In this document: in pieces, positions 44,479 to 52,944 of the stretch
Layout of the letters: the number at the start of each line of letters is the position of its first letter
How positions within the stretch are numbered: position 1 is the first letter of the stretch
DNA from: Streptomyces glomeratus
Lineage (GTDB): Bacteria; Actinomycetota; Actinomycetes; Streptomycetales; Streptomycetaceae
NCBI RefSeq assembly: GCF_021462825.1
Contig: NZ_JAKEEB010000004.1
Span: forward strand, 124,001 to 188,000
Length of the DNA stretch: 64,000 nucleotides
Direction of reading: 5' to 3'
Program-made: the position numbers and the translations under genes
Notes under the pieces: generated by a model
Database searches by the model: none
Seen by the model: the letters and a program-made list of their open reading frames with translations, nothing else
Told to the model about the DNA's origin: nothing

Positions 44479-45243
44479 ATGCCTGCCCACAAGGATGCAT
44501 TCAGCGCTCCCCGCTCCCTGCTGATCCTCGGCGGCACCTCCGGGATCGCGCTGGCCACCGCCCGCCGCCTGGTGGCCCGGGGCGCCCGGACCGTCTGGCT
44601 GGCCGGCCGTCCCTCCCCCGAGCTGGACAGGGCCGCCGGGCATCTGCGCGGGCTCGGCGCCGACGCGTGCACCGTCGCCTTCGACGCGCTCGACCCCGAG
44701 TCCCATGAGAACGCGCTCGGCAAGGTGTTCGCGGAGGGGGACATCGATCTGGTGCTGCTCGCGTTCGGTGTGCTCGGCGACCAGGCGACCGACGAGCGCG
44801 ACCCGGTGGCCGCGGCGCGCGTCGCGCAGACCAACTACACGGGCGCGGTCTCGGCGGGCCTGGTGTGCGCCCGGGCGCTCCAGGAGCAGGGCCACGGTTC
44901 GCTGGTCCTGCTGTCGTCCGTCGCCGGTGAGCGCGCCCGCCGAACGGACTTCATCTACGGCTCCAGCAAGGCGGGGCTCGACACGTTCGCGCAGGGCCTC
45001 GGTGACGCGCTGTACGGCACCGGTGTGCATGTCATGGTCGTACGCCCCGCGTCCCTGGGCGGGCCCGGCGCGGCCGCACGGGACCGGGGGCCGCTGACCA
45101 CGACCCCGGAGCAGGTCGCCACGGCGATCGAGCTGGGGCTGCGGAGGAGGTCGGAGGTGGTGTGGGTGCCGGGGGCCCTGCGCCTGGTGATGTCGGCCCT
45201 GCGGCATCTGCCGAGGGCCCTGTTCCGGCGCCTTCCGCTCTAG
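44479..45243 (+). CDS. Short-chain dehydrogenase, DprE2-like
   Basis: A 254-residue NAD(P)-dependent SDR. The nucleotide motif LILGGTSGIALATARRLVARG is N-terminal, with the LLLAFGVLGDQ (NAG-equivalent) strand, the catalytic Ser in VLLSSVAGE and YxxxK in FIYGSSKAGLD. The VVRPASLGGPG stretch and the terminal LRLVMSALRHLPRALFRRL are typical of decaprenylphosphoryl-2-keto-ribose reductase (DprE2), which makes the arabinose donor in mycobacteria. No DprE1 partner is nearby, so that specific role is unproven. Upstream ribosome-binding site is weak. Confidence 0.85.
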   Translation: MPAHKDAFSAPRSLLILGGTSGIALATARRLVARGARTVWLAGRPSPELDRAAGHLRGLGADACTVAFDALDPESHENALGKVFAEGDIDLVLLAFGVLGDQATDERDPVAAARVAQTNYTGAVSAGLVCARALQEQGHGSLVLLSSVAGERARRTDFIYGSSKAGLDTFAQGLGDALYGTGVHVMVVRPASLGGPGAAARDRGPLTTTPEQVATAIELGLRRRSEVVWVPGALRLVMSALRHLPRALFRRLPL

Positions 45244-45297
45244 GGCCCGACGCCCCGGCCCAACGCCCCCGGCCCGGCGGACGGCCGGTTCGGACCC

Positions 45298-45885
45298 CTA
45301 GCCCTGATGGGCGGGAAGGGACGTGTCCTCGGTCGGGGCCGTCGCCTGGGGCGGCACCACCGCGCCGCCGAACGGGAACTCCCGCAGTTTGCGCCAGACG
45401 CCGTCCGGACCCTGCTCGTACAGCGCGAAGCCCGTGCACGGCCACTCGGCCTCGTAGCCGGACAGCTCCTCGTACGCCCGGTCCATGGACGCCTCGTCGA
45501 TTCCGTGCGCCACCGTGACATGCGGGTGGTACGGGAACAGCAGGTCGCGCGCCACCGGCCCGGACGCGTCCCGGACCTGCTTCTGCAGCCGGGCGCACCC
45601 CTCCGCGCCCTCGACGACGCGGATGTACACCACGGGCGACAGGGGACGGAACGTGCCCGTCCCGGACAGCCGCATCGGGAAGGGACGCGCGGCCGTCGCG
45701 ACCTCGACGAGGTGCGCCTCGATCGCGGGCAGTTCGGCGGCGTCGACCTCCGTCGGCGGCAGCAGGGTGACATGCGTGGGGATGCCGTGAGCCGCGGCGT
45801 CGCCGAAGCCCGCGCGCAGCTCCTGGAGCAGGCTGCCGTGAGGCTCCGGGACCGCGATCGACACACCGATCGTTACGGTCCCCAC
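45298..45885 (-). CDS. 2'-5' RNA ligase / cyclic phosphodiesterase-like protein
   Basis: A 195-residue 2H-phosphoesterase superfamily protein. The two HxTx motifs are THVTLLPP (about residue 38) and PHVTVAH (about 127), each in its own half of a pseudo-duplicated fold. Such enzymes hydrolyse or join 2',5' or 2',3'-cyclic phosphate RNA ends; the natural substrate here is unknown. GTG at 45885 is strongly supported by AGGAG five bases upstream. It is convergent with the DprE2-like gene; the 54 bp between them are GC-rich with imperfect dyads. Confidence 0.88.
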   Translation of the reverse strand: MGTVTIGVSIAVPEPHGSLLQELRAGFGDAAAHGIPTHVTLLPPTEVDAAELPAIEAHLVEVATAARPFPMRLSGTGTFRPLSPVVYIRVVEGAEGCARLQKQVRDASGPVARDLLFPYHPHVTVAHGIDEASMDRAYEELSGYEAEWPCTGFALYEQGPDGVWRKLREFPFGGAVVPPQATAPTEDTSLPAHQG

Positions 45886-45996
45886 GTCGTCTCCTGTCGT
45901 CGTGTTGGTGTGCGTGGCCGGGGCAGGACGGGCTGCCTGTGGTGTTCGCATTCCGACTGTACGACCACGCACCGCCGTCGGTCAGGCACAGTCAGA

Positions 45997-46015
45997 GTGG
46001 AGTGCAGCACTCCAC
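45997..46015. repeat. 19-bp dyad between trpS and the 2H-phosphoesterase gene
   Basis: GTGGAGTGC, A, GCACTCCAC: perfect 9-bp arms about one central base. It lies 24 bp past the trpS stop and about 110 bp before the phosphoesterase start. It could be a terminator stem (effective loop GCAGC) or an operator. Confidence 0.5.
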
Positions 46016-46038
46016 GGCGCGTCGGGGCACGGCGCGGG

Positions 46039-47052
46039 TCAGTGCTTGGCAGGCAGGAAGCCCACCCTGTCGTATGCCTGGGAGAGCGTCTCGGCCGCAA
46101 CCGCACGCGCCTTCTCCGCGCCCTTTGCCAGGACGCCGTCCAGCGTCTCGGGGTCGTCCAGGTACTGCTGGGTGCGCTCCCGGAACGGCGCCACGAAGTC
46201 CACCATGATCTCGGCGAGGTCCGACTTGAGGGCGCCGTAGCCCTTGCCGTCGTACCGCTGCTCCAGTTCGGTGATAGCGGTGCCGGTGAGGGTCGAGTAG
46301 ATGGTCAGCAGATTGCTGATCCCCGGCTTCTCCTCCACGTCGAACCTGATCACCGTGTCCGTGTCCGTGACGGCGCTCTTGACCTTCTTGGCGGTGGCCT
46401 TCGGGTCGTCGAGCAGGTTGATCAGGCCCTTCGGCGTGGACGCCGACTTGCTCATCTTGATCGACGGGTCCTGGAGGTCGTAGATCTTCGCCGTCTCCTT
46501 GAGGATGTACGGCCGCGGGAGCGTGAAGGTCTCGCCGAAGCGGCCGTTGAAGCGCTCGGCGAGGTCGCGGGTCAGCTCGATGTGCTGGCGCTGGTCCTCG
46601 CCGACCGGGACCTCGTTCGCCTGGTACAGCAGGATGTCGGCGACCTGGAGGATCGGGTACGTGAACAGGCCCACGCTCGCGCGGTCGGCGCCGTGCTTGG
46701 CGGACTTGTCCTTGAACTGGGTCATCCGGCTGGCCTCGCCGAAGCCGGTGAGGCAGTTCATGACCCAGGCGAGCTCCGCGTGCTCGGCGACGTGGCTCTG
46801 GATGAAGAGCGTGCACCGCTCCGGGTCCAGCCCGGCCGCGAGCAGCTGGGCGGCGGCCAGACGGGTGTTGGCACGCAGCTCCTTCGGATCCTGCAGGACC
46901 GTGAGCGCGTGCAGGTCGACGACCATGTAGAACGCGTCGTGAGTCTCCTGGAGGGCAACCCACTGGCGGACGGCACCGAGGTAGTTGCCGAGGTGGAACG
47001 AGCCGGCGGTGGGCTGGATGCCGGAGAGCACGCGAGGACTGTCGGAAGCCAT
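46039..47052 (-). CDS. trpS: Tryptophanyl-tRNA synthetase
   Basis: A 337-residue class I synthetase that charges tRNA-Trp. The HIGH-type motif is [10 protein letters not shown] and the KMSKS motif is IKMSKSA, with tryptophan-pocket stretches [36 protein letters not shown] and [20 protein letters not shown]. The start is set at ATG 47052, since the other ATG at 47061 is too close to GAGAGA. S. coelicolor is known to have two TrpRS genes, one inducible by indolmycin; from its location this would be the second, housekeeping-like form, by recollection only. glyA lies upstream on the same strand across a strong terminator. Confidence 0.96.
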   Translation of the reverse strand: MASDSPRVLSGIQPTAGSFHLGNYLGAVRQWVALQETHDAFYMVVDLHALTVLQDPKELRANTRLAAAQLLAAGLDPERCTLFIQSHVAEHAELAWVMNCLTGFGEASRMTQFKDKSAKHGADRASVGLFTYPILQVADILLYQANEVPVGEDQRQHIELTRDLAERFNGRFGETFTLPRPYILKETAKIYDLQDPSIKMSKSASTPKGLINLLDDPKATAKKVKSAVTDTDTVIRFDVEEKPGISNLLTIYSTLTGTAITELEQRYDGKGYGALKSDLAEIMVDFVAPFRERTQQYLDDPETLDGVLAKGAEKARAVAAETLSQAYDRVGFLPAKH

Positions 47053-47168
47053 GTTCACCATTCTCTCAGGTCCGGCGGACCGTTCGGTAAGCGGAGGGAG
47101 AGGGTGCTCACGGGTGGCCCACGAAGGGACCGGTACTGGGGGCCGGGGCGCGTACGCCGTGCGCCGGG

Positions 47169-47202
47169 CGCGGCCCGGAGGCAGGGGTGCCTCCGGGCCG
47201 CG
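47169..47202 (-). terminator. Strong terminator hairpin after glyA
   Basis: Perfect 15-bp arms CGCGGCCCGGAGGCA and TGCCTCCGGGCCGCG with a GGGG tetraloop, about 50 bp past the glyA stop, so trpS must have its own promoter. Confidence 0.85.
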
Positions 47203-47250
47203 GCGGGAGCTGGTTCGATCCGTGAACGGCCGGGGGCCGCGGCGACCGGA

Positions 47251-48702
47251 TCAGCCCAGGTCGATCTCCGGGTAGAGCGGGAAGCCCTGGAGCAGGTCGC
47301 TCGCCCGGTGGGCGATCTCGTCGGCGATCTTCGGGTCCAGCACGTGCTGGGCCTTGGACGGGGTGCCCTTGCCGGTGGTGCCGGGGACGGCGGTCGTCAG
47401 GACGCGGTCGATCAGGGCCGCGATCTCGTCCATCTCCGCCGTGCCGAGGCCCCGGGTGGTGAGCGCGGGCGTGCCGATGCGGATGCCGGAGGTGTACCAG
47501 GCGCCGTTCGGGTCGGCCGGGATGGCGTTGCGGTTGGTGACGATGCCCGACTCCAGCAGGGCCGCCTCCGCCTGGCGGCCGGTGAGGCCGTAGGAGGAGG
47601 CCACGTCGATCAGGTTCAGGTGGTTGTCCGTGCCGCCCGTGACCAGCGTGGCGCCGCGGCGCATCAGTCCCTCGGCGAGGGCGCGGGAGTTGTCCACGAT
47701 CCGCTGGGCGTAGCCGCGGAAGGACTCCTGCCGGGCCTCCGCGAGGGCCACCGCCTTCGCGGCCATCACATGCGGGAGCGGGCCGCCCAGCACCATCGGG
47801 CAGCCTCGGTCCACCTGGTCCTTCAGGGAGTCGTCGCACAGGACCATGCCACCGCGCGGGCCGCGCAGCGACTTGTGGGTGGTGGTCGTGACGATCTGCG
47901 CGTGCGGCACCGGGTCGAAGTCGCCGGTCAGGACCTTGCCCGCGACCAGGCCGGCGAAGTGGGCCATGTCGACCATGAGCGTGGCGCCGACCTCGTCCGC
48001 GATCTCGCGCATGATCCGGAAGTTCACCAGGCGGGGGTAGGCCGAATAGCCCGCGACGATGATCAGCGGCTTGAACTCGCGGGCCGACGCGCGCAGCGCC
48101 TCGTAGTCGATCAGACCGGTGGCCGGGTCCGTGCCGTAGGAACGCTGGTCGAACATCTTGCCCGAGATGTTCGGGCGGAAGCCGTGGGTGAGGTGGCCGC
48201 CCGCGTCCAGGGACATGCCGAGCATGCGCTGGTTGCCGAAGGCGCGGCGCAGCTCGGCCCAGTCCTCCTCGGAGAGCTCGTTGACCTGGCGGACGCCCGC
48301 CTTCTCCAGGGCGGGGGCCTCGACACGCTGGGCGAGGACGGCCCAGAAGGCGACGAGGTTGGCGTCGATGCCGGAGTGCGGCTGGACGTAGGCGTGGCGG
48401 GCGCCGAACAGCTCCTTGGCGTGCTCGGCGGCGAGCGACTCGACGGTGTCGACATTGCGGCAGCCGGCGTAGAAGCGGCGGCCGATGGTGCCCTCGGCGT
48501 ACTTGTCGCTGAACCAGTTGCCCATGGCCAGCAAGGTGGCCGGGGACGCGTAGTTCTCGGAGGCGATCAGCTTGAGCATCTCGCGCTGGTCGGCGACCTC
48601 CTGGCCGATGGCGTCGGCGACGCGCGGCTCGACGGCGCGGATCACGTCGAGGGCGGCGCGGAAGGCGGTGGACTCGGTGGAGAGTGGCTGCTGCTCCGGC
48701 AT
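47251..48702 (-). CDS. glyA: Serine hydroxymethyltransferase, long form
   Basis: Interconverts serine and glycine with tetrahydrofolate, supplying C1 units. The 483-residue protein carries all main motifs: [39 protein letters not shown], the PLP Lys in [14 protein letters not shown], and the C-terminal [16 protein letters not shown]. It is longer than E. coli GlyA (417): there is an insertion of roughly 25-30 residues between the QPHSGIDAN and GGHLTHG regions ([20 protein letters not shown] lies inside it), plus extended ends. GGAGG lies five bases before the ATG at 48702. The 205 bp upstream contain no recognisable gene; no glycine riboswitch was recognised. Confidence 0.96.
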   Translation of the reverse strand: MPEQQPLSTESTAFRAALDVIRAVEPRVADAIGQEVADQREMLKLIASENYASPATLLAMGNWFSDKYAEGTIGRRFYAGCRNVDTVESLAAEHAKELFGARHAYVQPHSGIDANLVAFWAVLAQRVEAPALEKAGVRQVNELSEEDWAELRRAFGNQRMLGMSLDAGGHLTHGFRPNISGKMFDQRSYGTDPATGLIDYEALRASAREFKPLIIVAGYSAYPRLVNFRIMREIADEVGATLMVDMAHFAGLVAGKVLTGDFDPVPHAQIVTTTTHKSLRGPRGGMVLCDDSLKDQVDRGCPMVLGGPLPHVMAAKAVALAEARQESFRGYAQRIVDNSRALAEGLMRRGATLVTGGTDNHLNLIDVASSYGLTGRQAEAALLESGIVTNRNAIPADPNGAWYTSGIRIGTPALTTRGLGTAEMDEIAALIDRVLTTAVPGTTGKGTPSKAQHVLDPKIADEIAHRASDLLQGFPLYPEIDLG

Positions 48703-48907
48703 GTCGGCCTCCGGGTGGCGTGGCTTGAAGCGGTCACGGTTCACGGTCGGCCCAGGCGCACGGCACTCGCACATCAGGGGCCGCTCCCCGATGGTCGGTC
48801 CCATCCCAGCGCGCCAGTCACGGCCCGTCGATCAGCCTACCGGGCGGGGCGGGCGGCCAGGTCCCCGCGTCCACCATGCGAGCGACGGTGCCTGCGGCGC
48901 GCGCCGC

Positions 48908-50092
48908 TCACAGGATCACGTGCGGCAGGAACCGCGCGTACTCGTCCGTGACCAGGCCGGAGGACTCGCGGATGCCGAGTCCGGCCGACTCGTCCGCGAC
49001 GACCCAGGCGCCGAGGACGACGCGGTTGCCGTCGAAGGACGGAAGGGGCGCCAGCTCCTGGTAGCAGCACGGCTCTTCCCGGACGACGGGTTCGGCGCCC
49101 GGCTGATGGACGGTCACGCCCTCGCCCTCGCGGCCGAGAAGCGGCTTGGTGACATAGCCCGTGGTGTGCGCCAGGTCGCGGGGGCCGTCGAGGTGGGCCG
49201 GGAGGAGATTCGGATGGTCCGGGTACAGCTCCCAGAGGATCGCGAGGAGCGCCTTGTTGCTGAGCAGCATCTTCCAGGCGGGCTCGATCCACAGCGTGCT
49301 GCCCGTGCCGCCGCCGTTGTCGAGAGTGTCGATGACATGGCCGCCGAAGCGGTCGGCGACCAGCCACTCCCAGGGGTAGAGCTTGAAACAGCTGCGGATA
49401 AAACGCAGCCCGTTGTCGACGAAGCGCCGCGAGAGCGGGTCCCAGCCGATCTCCTCCATGGAGATCCAGTCGGTGTCGAGCCCGGCCTGCTCGGCGGTCT
49501 CCTTCAGGTACGCGACCGTCATGAGGTCCTCGCCGAGTTCGTCGACGGAGGAGTGCGCGAAGTAGAGCGGACCGCCGGGCGGGAGGAGCGCGGACTGCTT
49601 CTCCCAGGCGGCGACCAGGCGTTCGTGGAGGGAGTTCCACTGGTCCGCGCCCGGGAAGCGCTCCTGCATCCAGAACCACTGGGGCGAGGCGGCCTCCACC
49701 AGGGACGTGGGTGTGTCGGCGTTGTACTCCAGGAGCTTCGCCGGGCCCGTACCGTCGTACCGCAGGTCGAAACGGCCGTAGAGAGAGGGGAGTTCGGCAC
49801 GGCGGCGCCAGGCCTCGGCGACCGCGCGGGCCACGCGCGGGTCGGTGATGCCCAGGTCGGCGAAACGGTTCTGCTCGACGATGTGCGCGGCCGCGGCCAG
49901 GCACATGCCGTGCAGTTCCTCGACGGCCTCCTCCAGCGCCTCGACCTCCTCCAGCGAGAAGACGTAGTACGCGCTCTCGTCCCAGTAGGGGCGCAGGGAG
50001 TCGTCCGGGTAGCGGGTGAGCGGGTAGATGAGGCCCTGCGCCTCGACGGTGCGCTGCCAGTCGGGGCGGGGCTCGGTCGTGCGGCGTTCCAC
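48908..50092 (-). CDS. Glutathionylspermidine synthase-like ATP-grasp protein (YgiC-like)
   Basis: A 394-residue protein of the GSP_synth (YgiC/YjfC) ATP-grasp family, which forms amide bonds; the actual substrates of YgiC-type members are not settled. Diagnostic stretches are YGRFDLRYDGTGPAKLLEYNADTPTSLVEA, WIEPAWKMLLSNKALLAILWELYPDHPNLLPA, TGYVTKPLLGREGEGV and the C-terminal VLGAWVVADESAGLGIRESSGLVT. GTG at 50092 lies six bases after the stop of the upstream lipoprotein gene, with no strong ribosome-binding site, so the pair is probably coupled. The lipoprotein resembles YgiB, the neighbour of E. coli ygiC. Confidence 0.9.
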   Translation of the reverse strand: MERRTTEPRPDWQRTVEAQGLIYPLTRYPDDSLRPYWDESAYYVFSLEEVEALEEAVEELHGMCLAAAAHIVEQNRFADLGITDPRVARAVAEAWRRRAELPSLYGRFDLRYDGTGPAKLLEYNADTPTSLVEAASPQWFWMQERFPGADQWNSLHERLVAAWEKQSALLPPGGPLYFAHSSVDELGEDLMTVAYLKETAEQAGLDTDWISMEEIGWDPLSRRFVDNGLRFIRSCFKLYPWEWLVADRFGGHVIDTLDNGGGTGSTLWIEPAWKMLLSNKALLAILWELYPDHPNLLPAHLDGPRDLAHTTGYVTKPLLGREGEGVTVHQPGAEPVVREEPCCYQELAPLPSFDGNRVVLGAWVVADESAGLGIRESSGLVTDEYARFLPHVIL

Positions 50093-50098
50093 GGCCGC

Positions 50099-50437
50099 TC
50101 AGCCGCCGGACTTGCCGTGGCCGCCGAAGCCGCCGCGGTGGACGCCGCTGTGGCCGCCGCCGGATCCGCCCGAGCCCTTGGGCCTGGTGAAGGAACCGCC
50201 GCTCACGAAGCCGCTCTTCTTGCTGCCGCCGTAGTACCAGCCGTCGTGCCCGGACGGCCCGGAGGAGGTGCAGTACTTGTCGGCGACGACCTTGTACCCC
50301 TTGCCGAGGGTGTAGCTGTCGCGGTCGACGCAGCGCTTGTCCGGGTCCGAGGAGCAGGCGGTGAGGGCGGCGGCGAGGAGTCCCATGCCCCCGAGGACGA
50401 CCGTGCCCGAGCGCAGTTGCCGGCGTGTGCCCGCCAT
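50099..50437 (-). CDS. Small Gly-rich lipoprotein, YgiB-like position and tail
   Basis: A 112-residue lipoprotein: signal peptide VVLGGMGLLAAALTACSSD with the lipobox Cys at about 28, a short core with three more cysteines (KRCVDRD, DKYCTSSG), and a Gly/Ser/Lys/His-rich tail ending VHRGGFGGHGKSGG. E. coli YgiB is likewise a Cys-containing lipoprotein with a Gly-rich region and an RGGFG motif near its C-terminus, encoded beside YgiC. That similarity is from memory and includes both gene order and motif. GGGGG lies eight bases before the ATG at 50437. It probably localises to the outer face of the membrane. Confidence 0.7.
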   Translation of the reverse strand: MAGTRRQLRSGTVVLGGMGLLAAALTACSSDPDKRCVDRDSYTLGKGYKVVADKYCTSSGPSGHDGWYYGGSKKSGFVSGGSFTRPKGSGGSGGGHSGVHRGGFGGHGKSGG

Positions 50438-50565
50438 GTTCGTGGCCCCCGTCGAGTGAGATGTCGTTGAGACATCGGTGAGAAGTTTCCGGCCACCAGA
50501 CTAGAGATGGCCACTCTGGTGTTCGATCGGGCCCCTGCCTCCGTGCGCTCCTCTACAGTCGCTTT

Positions 50566-51429
50566 GTGTTCTTTGGAATGGTGTGCGCGCTCGGTGCGGC
50601 GGTCTGTTTCGGTACGGCGACGGTGTTGCAGGCGGTCGCGGCACGCGCGGCAGGCACCGGCGGGGGCGGGGAGGCGGCGCTGCTGCTGCGGGCCCTGCGG
50701 CAGTGGCGGTATCTGGCGGGGCTGGCGCTGGACGGGCTCGGGTTCCTGCTGCAGATCGCGGCGCTGCGGTCGCTTCCGATCTACGCGGTGGGCGCGGCCC
50801 TCGCCTCGAGTCTGGCCGTGACGGCGGTGGTCGGGACGCGGCTGCTGGGAGTGCGGCTGACGGGGAGTGAGGGCGCCGCGGTCGGGGTGGTGTGCGCGGG
50901 GCTCGCCCTGCTGGGGCTTGCTTCCGGGGCCGAGGGCGACCGGGCCGGGTCCACGGCGCTGAAGTACACGATGCTCGCTGTCGCGGTGGCCGTGCTGGTG
51001 CTGGGGGCGGCCGGGGGACGGCTGCCGGGGCGGGGGCGGTCGCTGGTGCTGGGGCTGGGCGCCGGGTTCGGCTTCGGGGTCGTCGAGGTGGCGGTACGGC
51101 TGATCGACGGGCTCACGCCGTCCGCCCTGCTCACCAATCCGGCTGTGTACGCGCTGCTGCTGGGCGGCGGCGCGGCCTTCCTGCTGCTGACCACGGCCCT
51201 GGAGCGGGGGTCGGTGACGGTGGCGACGGCGGGCCTGGTCGTGGGCGAGACGGTGGGGCCGGCCACGGTCGGGGTGGTGTGGCTCGGCGACCGGACCCGC
51301 GAGGGGCTGACCTGGCTCGCGGTACTCGGCTTCTGCGTCGCCGTGGCGGGCGCGCTGCTGCTGGCCCGCTTCGGCGAGGCTCCGGCCCCCGCGGCACAGG
51401 TGGCGAAAACCCCGCTCGGTCAGAGCTGA
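50566..51429 (+). CDS. EamA/DMT-like ten-segment membrane transporter
   Basis: A 287-residue membrane protein with about nine or ten hydrophobic segments in two halves, as in DMT-superfamily carriers: ALGAAVCFGTATVLQAVAAR, YAVGAALASSLAVTAVVGTRLL, GLALLGLASG, then KYTMLAVAVAVLVLGAAGG, PAVYALLLGGGAAFLLLTTALE, TAGLVVGETVGPATVGVVWLGD and VLGFCVAVAGALLLARF. The substrate is unknown. GTG at 50566 has no ribosome-binding site; TACAGT at 50554-50559 ends six bases before it, so translation is probably leaderless. Confidence 0.75.
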   Translation: MFFGMVCALGAAVCFGTATVLQAVAARAAGTGGGGEAALLLRALRQWRYLAGLALDGLGFLLQIAALRSLPIYAVGAALASSLAVTAVVGTRLLGVRLTGSEGAAVGVVCAGLALLGLASGAEGDRAGSTALKYTMLAVAVAVLVLGAAGGRLPGRGRSLVLGLGAGFGFGVVEVAVRLIDGLTPSALLTNPAVYALLLGGGAAFLLLTTALERGSVTVATAGLVVGETVGPATVGVVWLGDRTREGLTWLAVLGFCVAVAGALLLARFGEAPAPAAQVAKTPLGQS

Positions 51430-51458
51430 CCAACCACCGATCTCTGCCGCCCCTCACC

Positions 51459-51480
51459 CCGCCGCCTCCCGGGGCGGCGG
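51459..51480. terminator. Hairpin between convergent transporter and MocR genes
   Basis: Arms CCGCCGCC and GGCGGCGG (8 bp) with a 6-base loop, 29 bp past the transporter stop and 8 bp before the convergent stop. Confidence 0.7.
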
Positions 51481-51487
51481 CGAACCG

Positions 51488-52897
51488 TCACGGCAGGGCC
51501 CGGCACAGAGCCTCCAGCGCGCCCGCCCATGCGTGGTCCGGTGGGGTGCCGTAGCCCACGACCAGGGCGTCCAGGGGCTCGATGGCGGCGTGCGGGTGGT
51601 GGTGGCGGGACAGTCCGTGGACGGCCAGCCCCTGCCAGGCGGCCGCCCGTACCACCGACGCCTCGGAGCCCGGCGGCAGCTCCAGTACGGCGTGCAGGCC
51701 GGCCGCGATGCCCCTGACCCTCACCTCGGGGGCGCGGGACGCGACCGCCTGGACCAGGGCGTCACGGCGGCGCCGGTAGCGCAGCCGTGCGGCGCGGACA
51801 TGGCGGTCGTAGGCACCCGAGACGATGAACTCCGCCAGGGTCAGCTGGTCGAGGACACCCCCGGACCAGCCGCCGGTCTCCCGTACGGCCACCACCTCCG
51901 GGACCAGGGACGGGGGCAGCACCATCCACCCCAGGCGCAGCCCGGGGGCCAGCGACTTGCTGGCGGTGCCCAGGTACACCACGTGGTCCGGGTCGAGGTC
52001 CTGGAGCGCGCCCACCGGCTGACGGTCGTAGCGGAACTCGCCGTCGTAGTCGTCCTCCAGCACCAGGCCGCCCGTGCGGCGGGCCCAGTCCACCACGGCG
52101 GCCCGCCGTTCGGGCCGCAGCGCCCCGCCCATCGGGAACTGGTGCGCCGGGCTCAGCAGCACCGCCGCCTCACCGGTCAGCGCCTCCGTCCCGGTCCCGA
52201 GGTCGTCGAACGGGAGCGGGACCGTCCGCAGACCCGCCCGCTCCACGATGGTCCAGTGCACCTCCAGGCCGTACGACTCCACGGCCAGCGAAGCCGGTGA
52301 GGCGGGCGAGCCGGCGGCACGGTCGCGCAGCACCTCGCCGAGCAGCTTCAGCCCCTGTGCGAACCCGGAGCAGACGACGATCCGCTCGGGGTCGGCGCGG
52401 ACGCCCCGGACCCGGGAGAGATAGCCGGCGAGCGCGGTGCGCAGCTCCGCCCGGCCGCGCGGATCGCCGTAGCCGAGGGCCTCGTGGGGCGCGGAGGCCA
52501 GGGCGCGGCGGGCGGCTCTGAGCCATTCGGTGCGCGGGAAGAAGGAGAGGTCCGGTCTTCCCGGGACCAGGTCGTACGGGAGGCTGCCCGGCTCCCGCGG
52601 CTGGGCGGCCGGCCGGCCGGACGGCCGGGGCGTCGCGCGCTCCGTGACCCGGGTGCCCGAGCCCTGGCGTGCGGTGAGCCAGCCCTCGGCGACGAGGTCG
52701 GCGTAGGCGTCGGCGACCGTGTTGCGCGCGACGCCCAGGTCGGCCGCGAGCGAGCGGGAGGAGGGCAACCGGGTGCCGGGGGCCAGCCGCCCGGTACGCA
52801 CCGCCTCGCGCAGGGCGTCGGTCAGGCCCCGGCGCAGACCCGGACCGGTCGGCTTCAGATAGAGGTCGGTCCCCAGAGTGGCCCATAGTTTCTCCAC
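51488..52897 (-). CDS. MocR-family (GntR-aminotransferase) transcriptional regulator
   Basis: A 469-residue PdxR/MocR-type regulator. The GntR winged helix (about 15-80) shows GLRRGLTDALREAVRTGRLAPGTRLPSSRSLAADLGVARNTVADAYADLVAEGWL. A Pro/Arg linker leads to a fold type I aminotransferase domain with PLP-lysine region VYLGTASKSLAPGLRLGW and the acidic anchor GLVLEDDYDGEFRYD. MocR proteins use PLP or amino acids as effectors and usually control the gene next door, here the divergent AhpD-like gene 47 bp away. GTG at 52897; the intergenic region contains a CCTGGG/CCCAGG dyad. Confidence 0.92.
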   Translation of the reverse strand: MEKLWATLGTDLYLKPTGPGLRRGLTDALREAVRTGRLAPGTRLPSSRSLAADLGVARNTVADAYADLVAEGWLTARQGSGTRVTERATPRPSGRPAAQPREPGSLPYDLVPGRPDLSFFPRTEWLRAARRALASAPHEALGYGDPRGRAELRTALAGYLSRVRGVRADPERIVVCSGFAQGLKLLGEVLRDRAAGSPASPASLAVESYGLEVHWTIVERAGLRTVPLPFDDLGTGTEALTGEAAVLLSPAHQFPMGGALRPERRAAVVDWARRTGGLVLEDDYDGEFRYDRQPVGALQDLDPDHVVYLGTASKSLAPGLRLGWMVLPPSLVPEVVAVRETGGWSGGVLDQLTLAEFIVSGAYDRHVRAARLRYRRRRDALVQAVASRAPEVRVRGIAAGLHAVLELPPGSEASVVRAAAWQGLAVHGLSRHHHPHAAIEPLDALVVGYGTPPDHAWAGALEALCRALP

Positions 52898-52913
52898 GGA
52901 AATGGACCATACT

Positions 52914-52935
52914 CCTGGGCTGCCTCGCTCCCAGG
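52914..52935. promoter_or_regulatory. Possible operator in the MocR-AhpD divergent gap
   Basis: CCTGGG (52914-52919) and CCCAGG (52930-52935) are inverted 6-mers separated by 10 bp. The whole divergent gap is only 47 bp, so both promoters and any operator must overlap here. Confidence 0.35.
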
Positions 52936-52944
52936 GTCGAGAGT

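Noticed and set aside
45244..45297. Possible terminator between the DprE2-like and 2H-phosphoesterase genes
   Set aside because: Only imperfect CTAGGG/CCCTAG-type pairing is seen, with gaps in the stem.
48703..48907. Glycine riboswitch before glyA
   Set aside because: No recognisable tandem glycine aptamer features could be seen by eye; the region looks like ordinary spacer.
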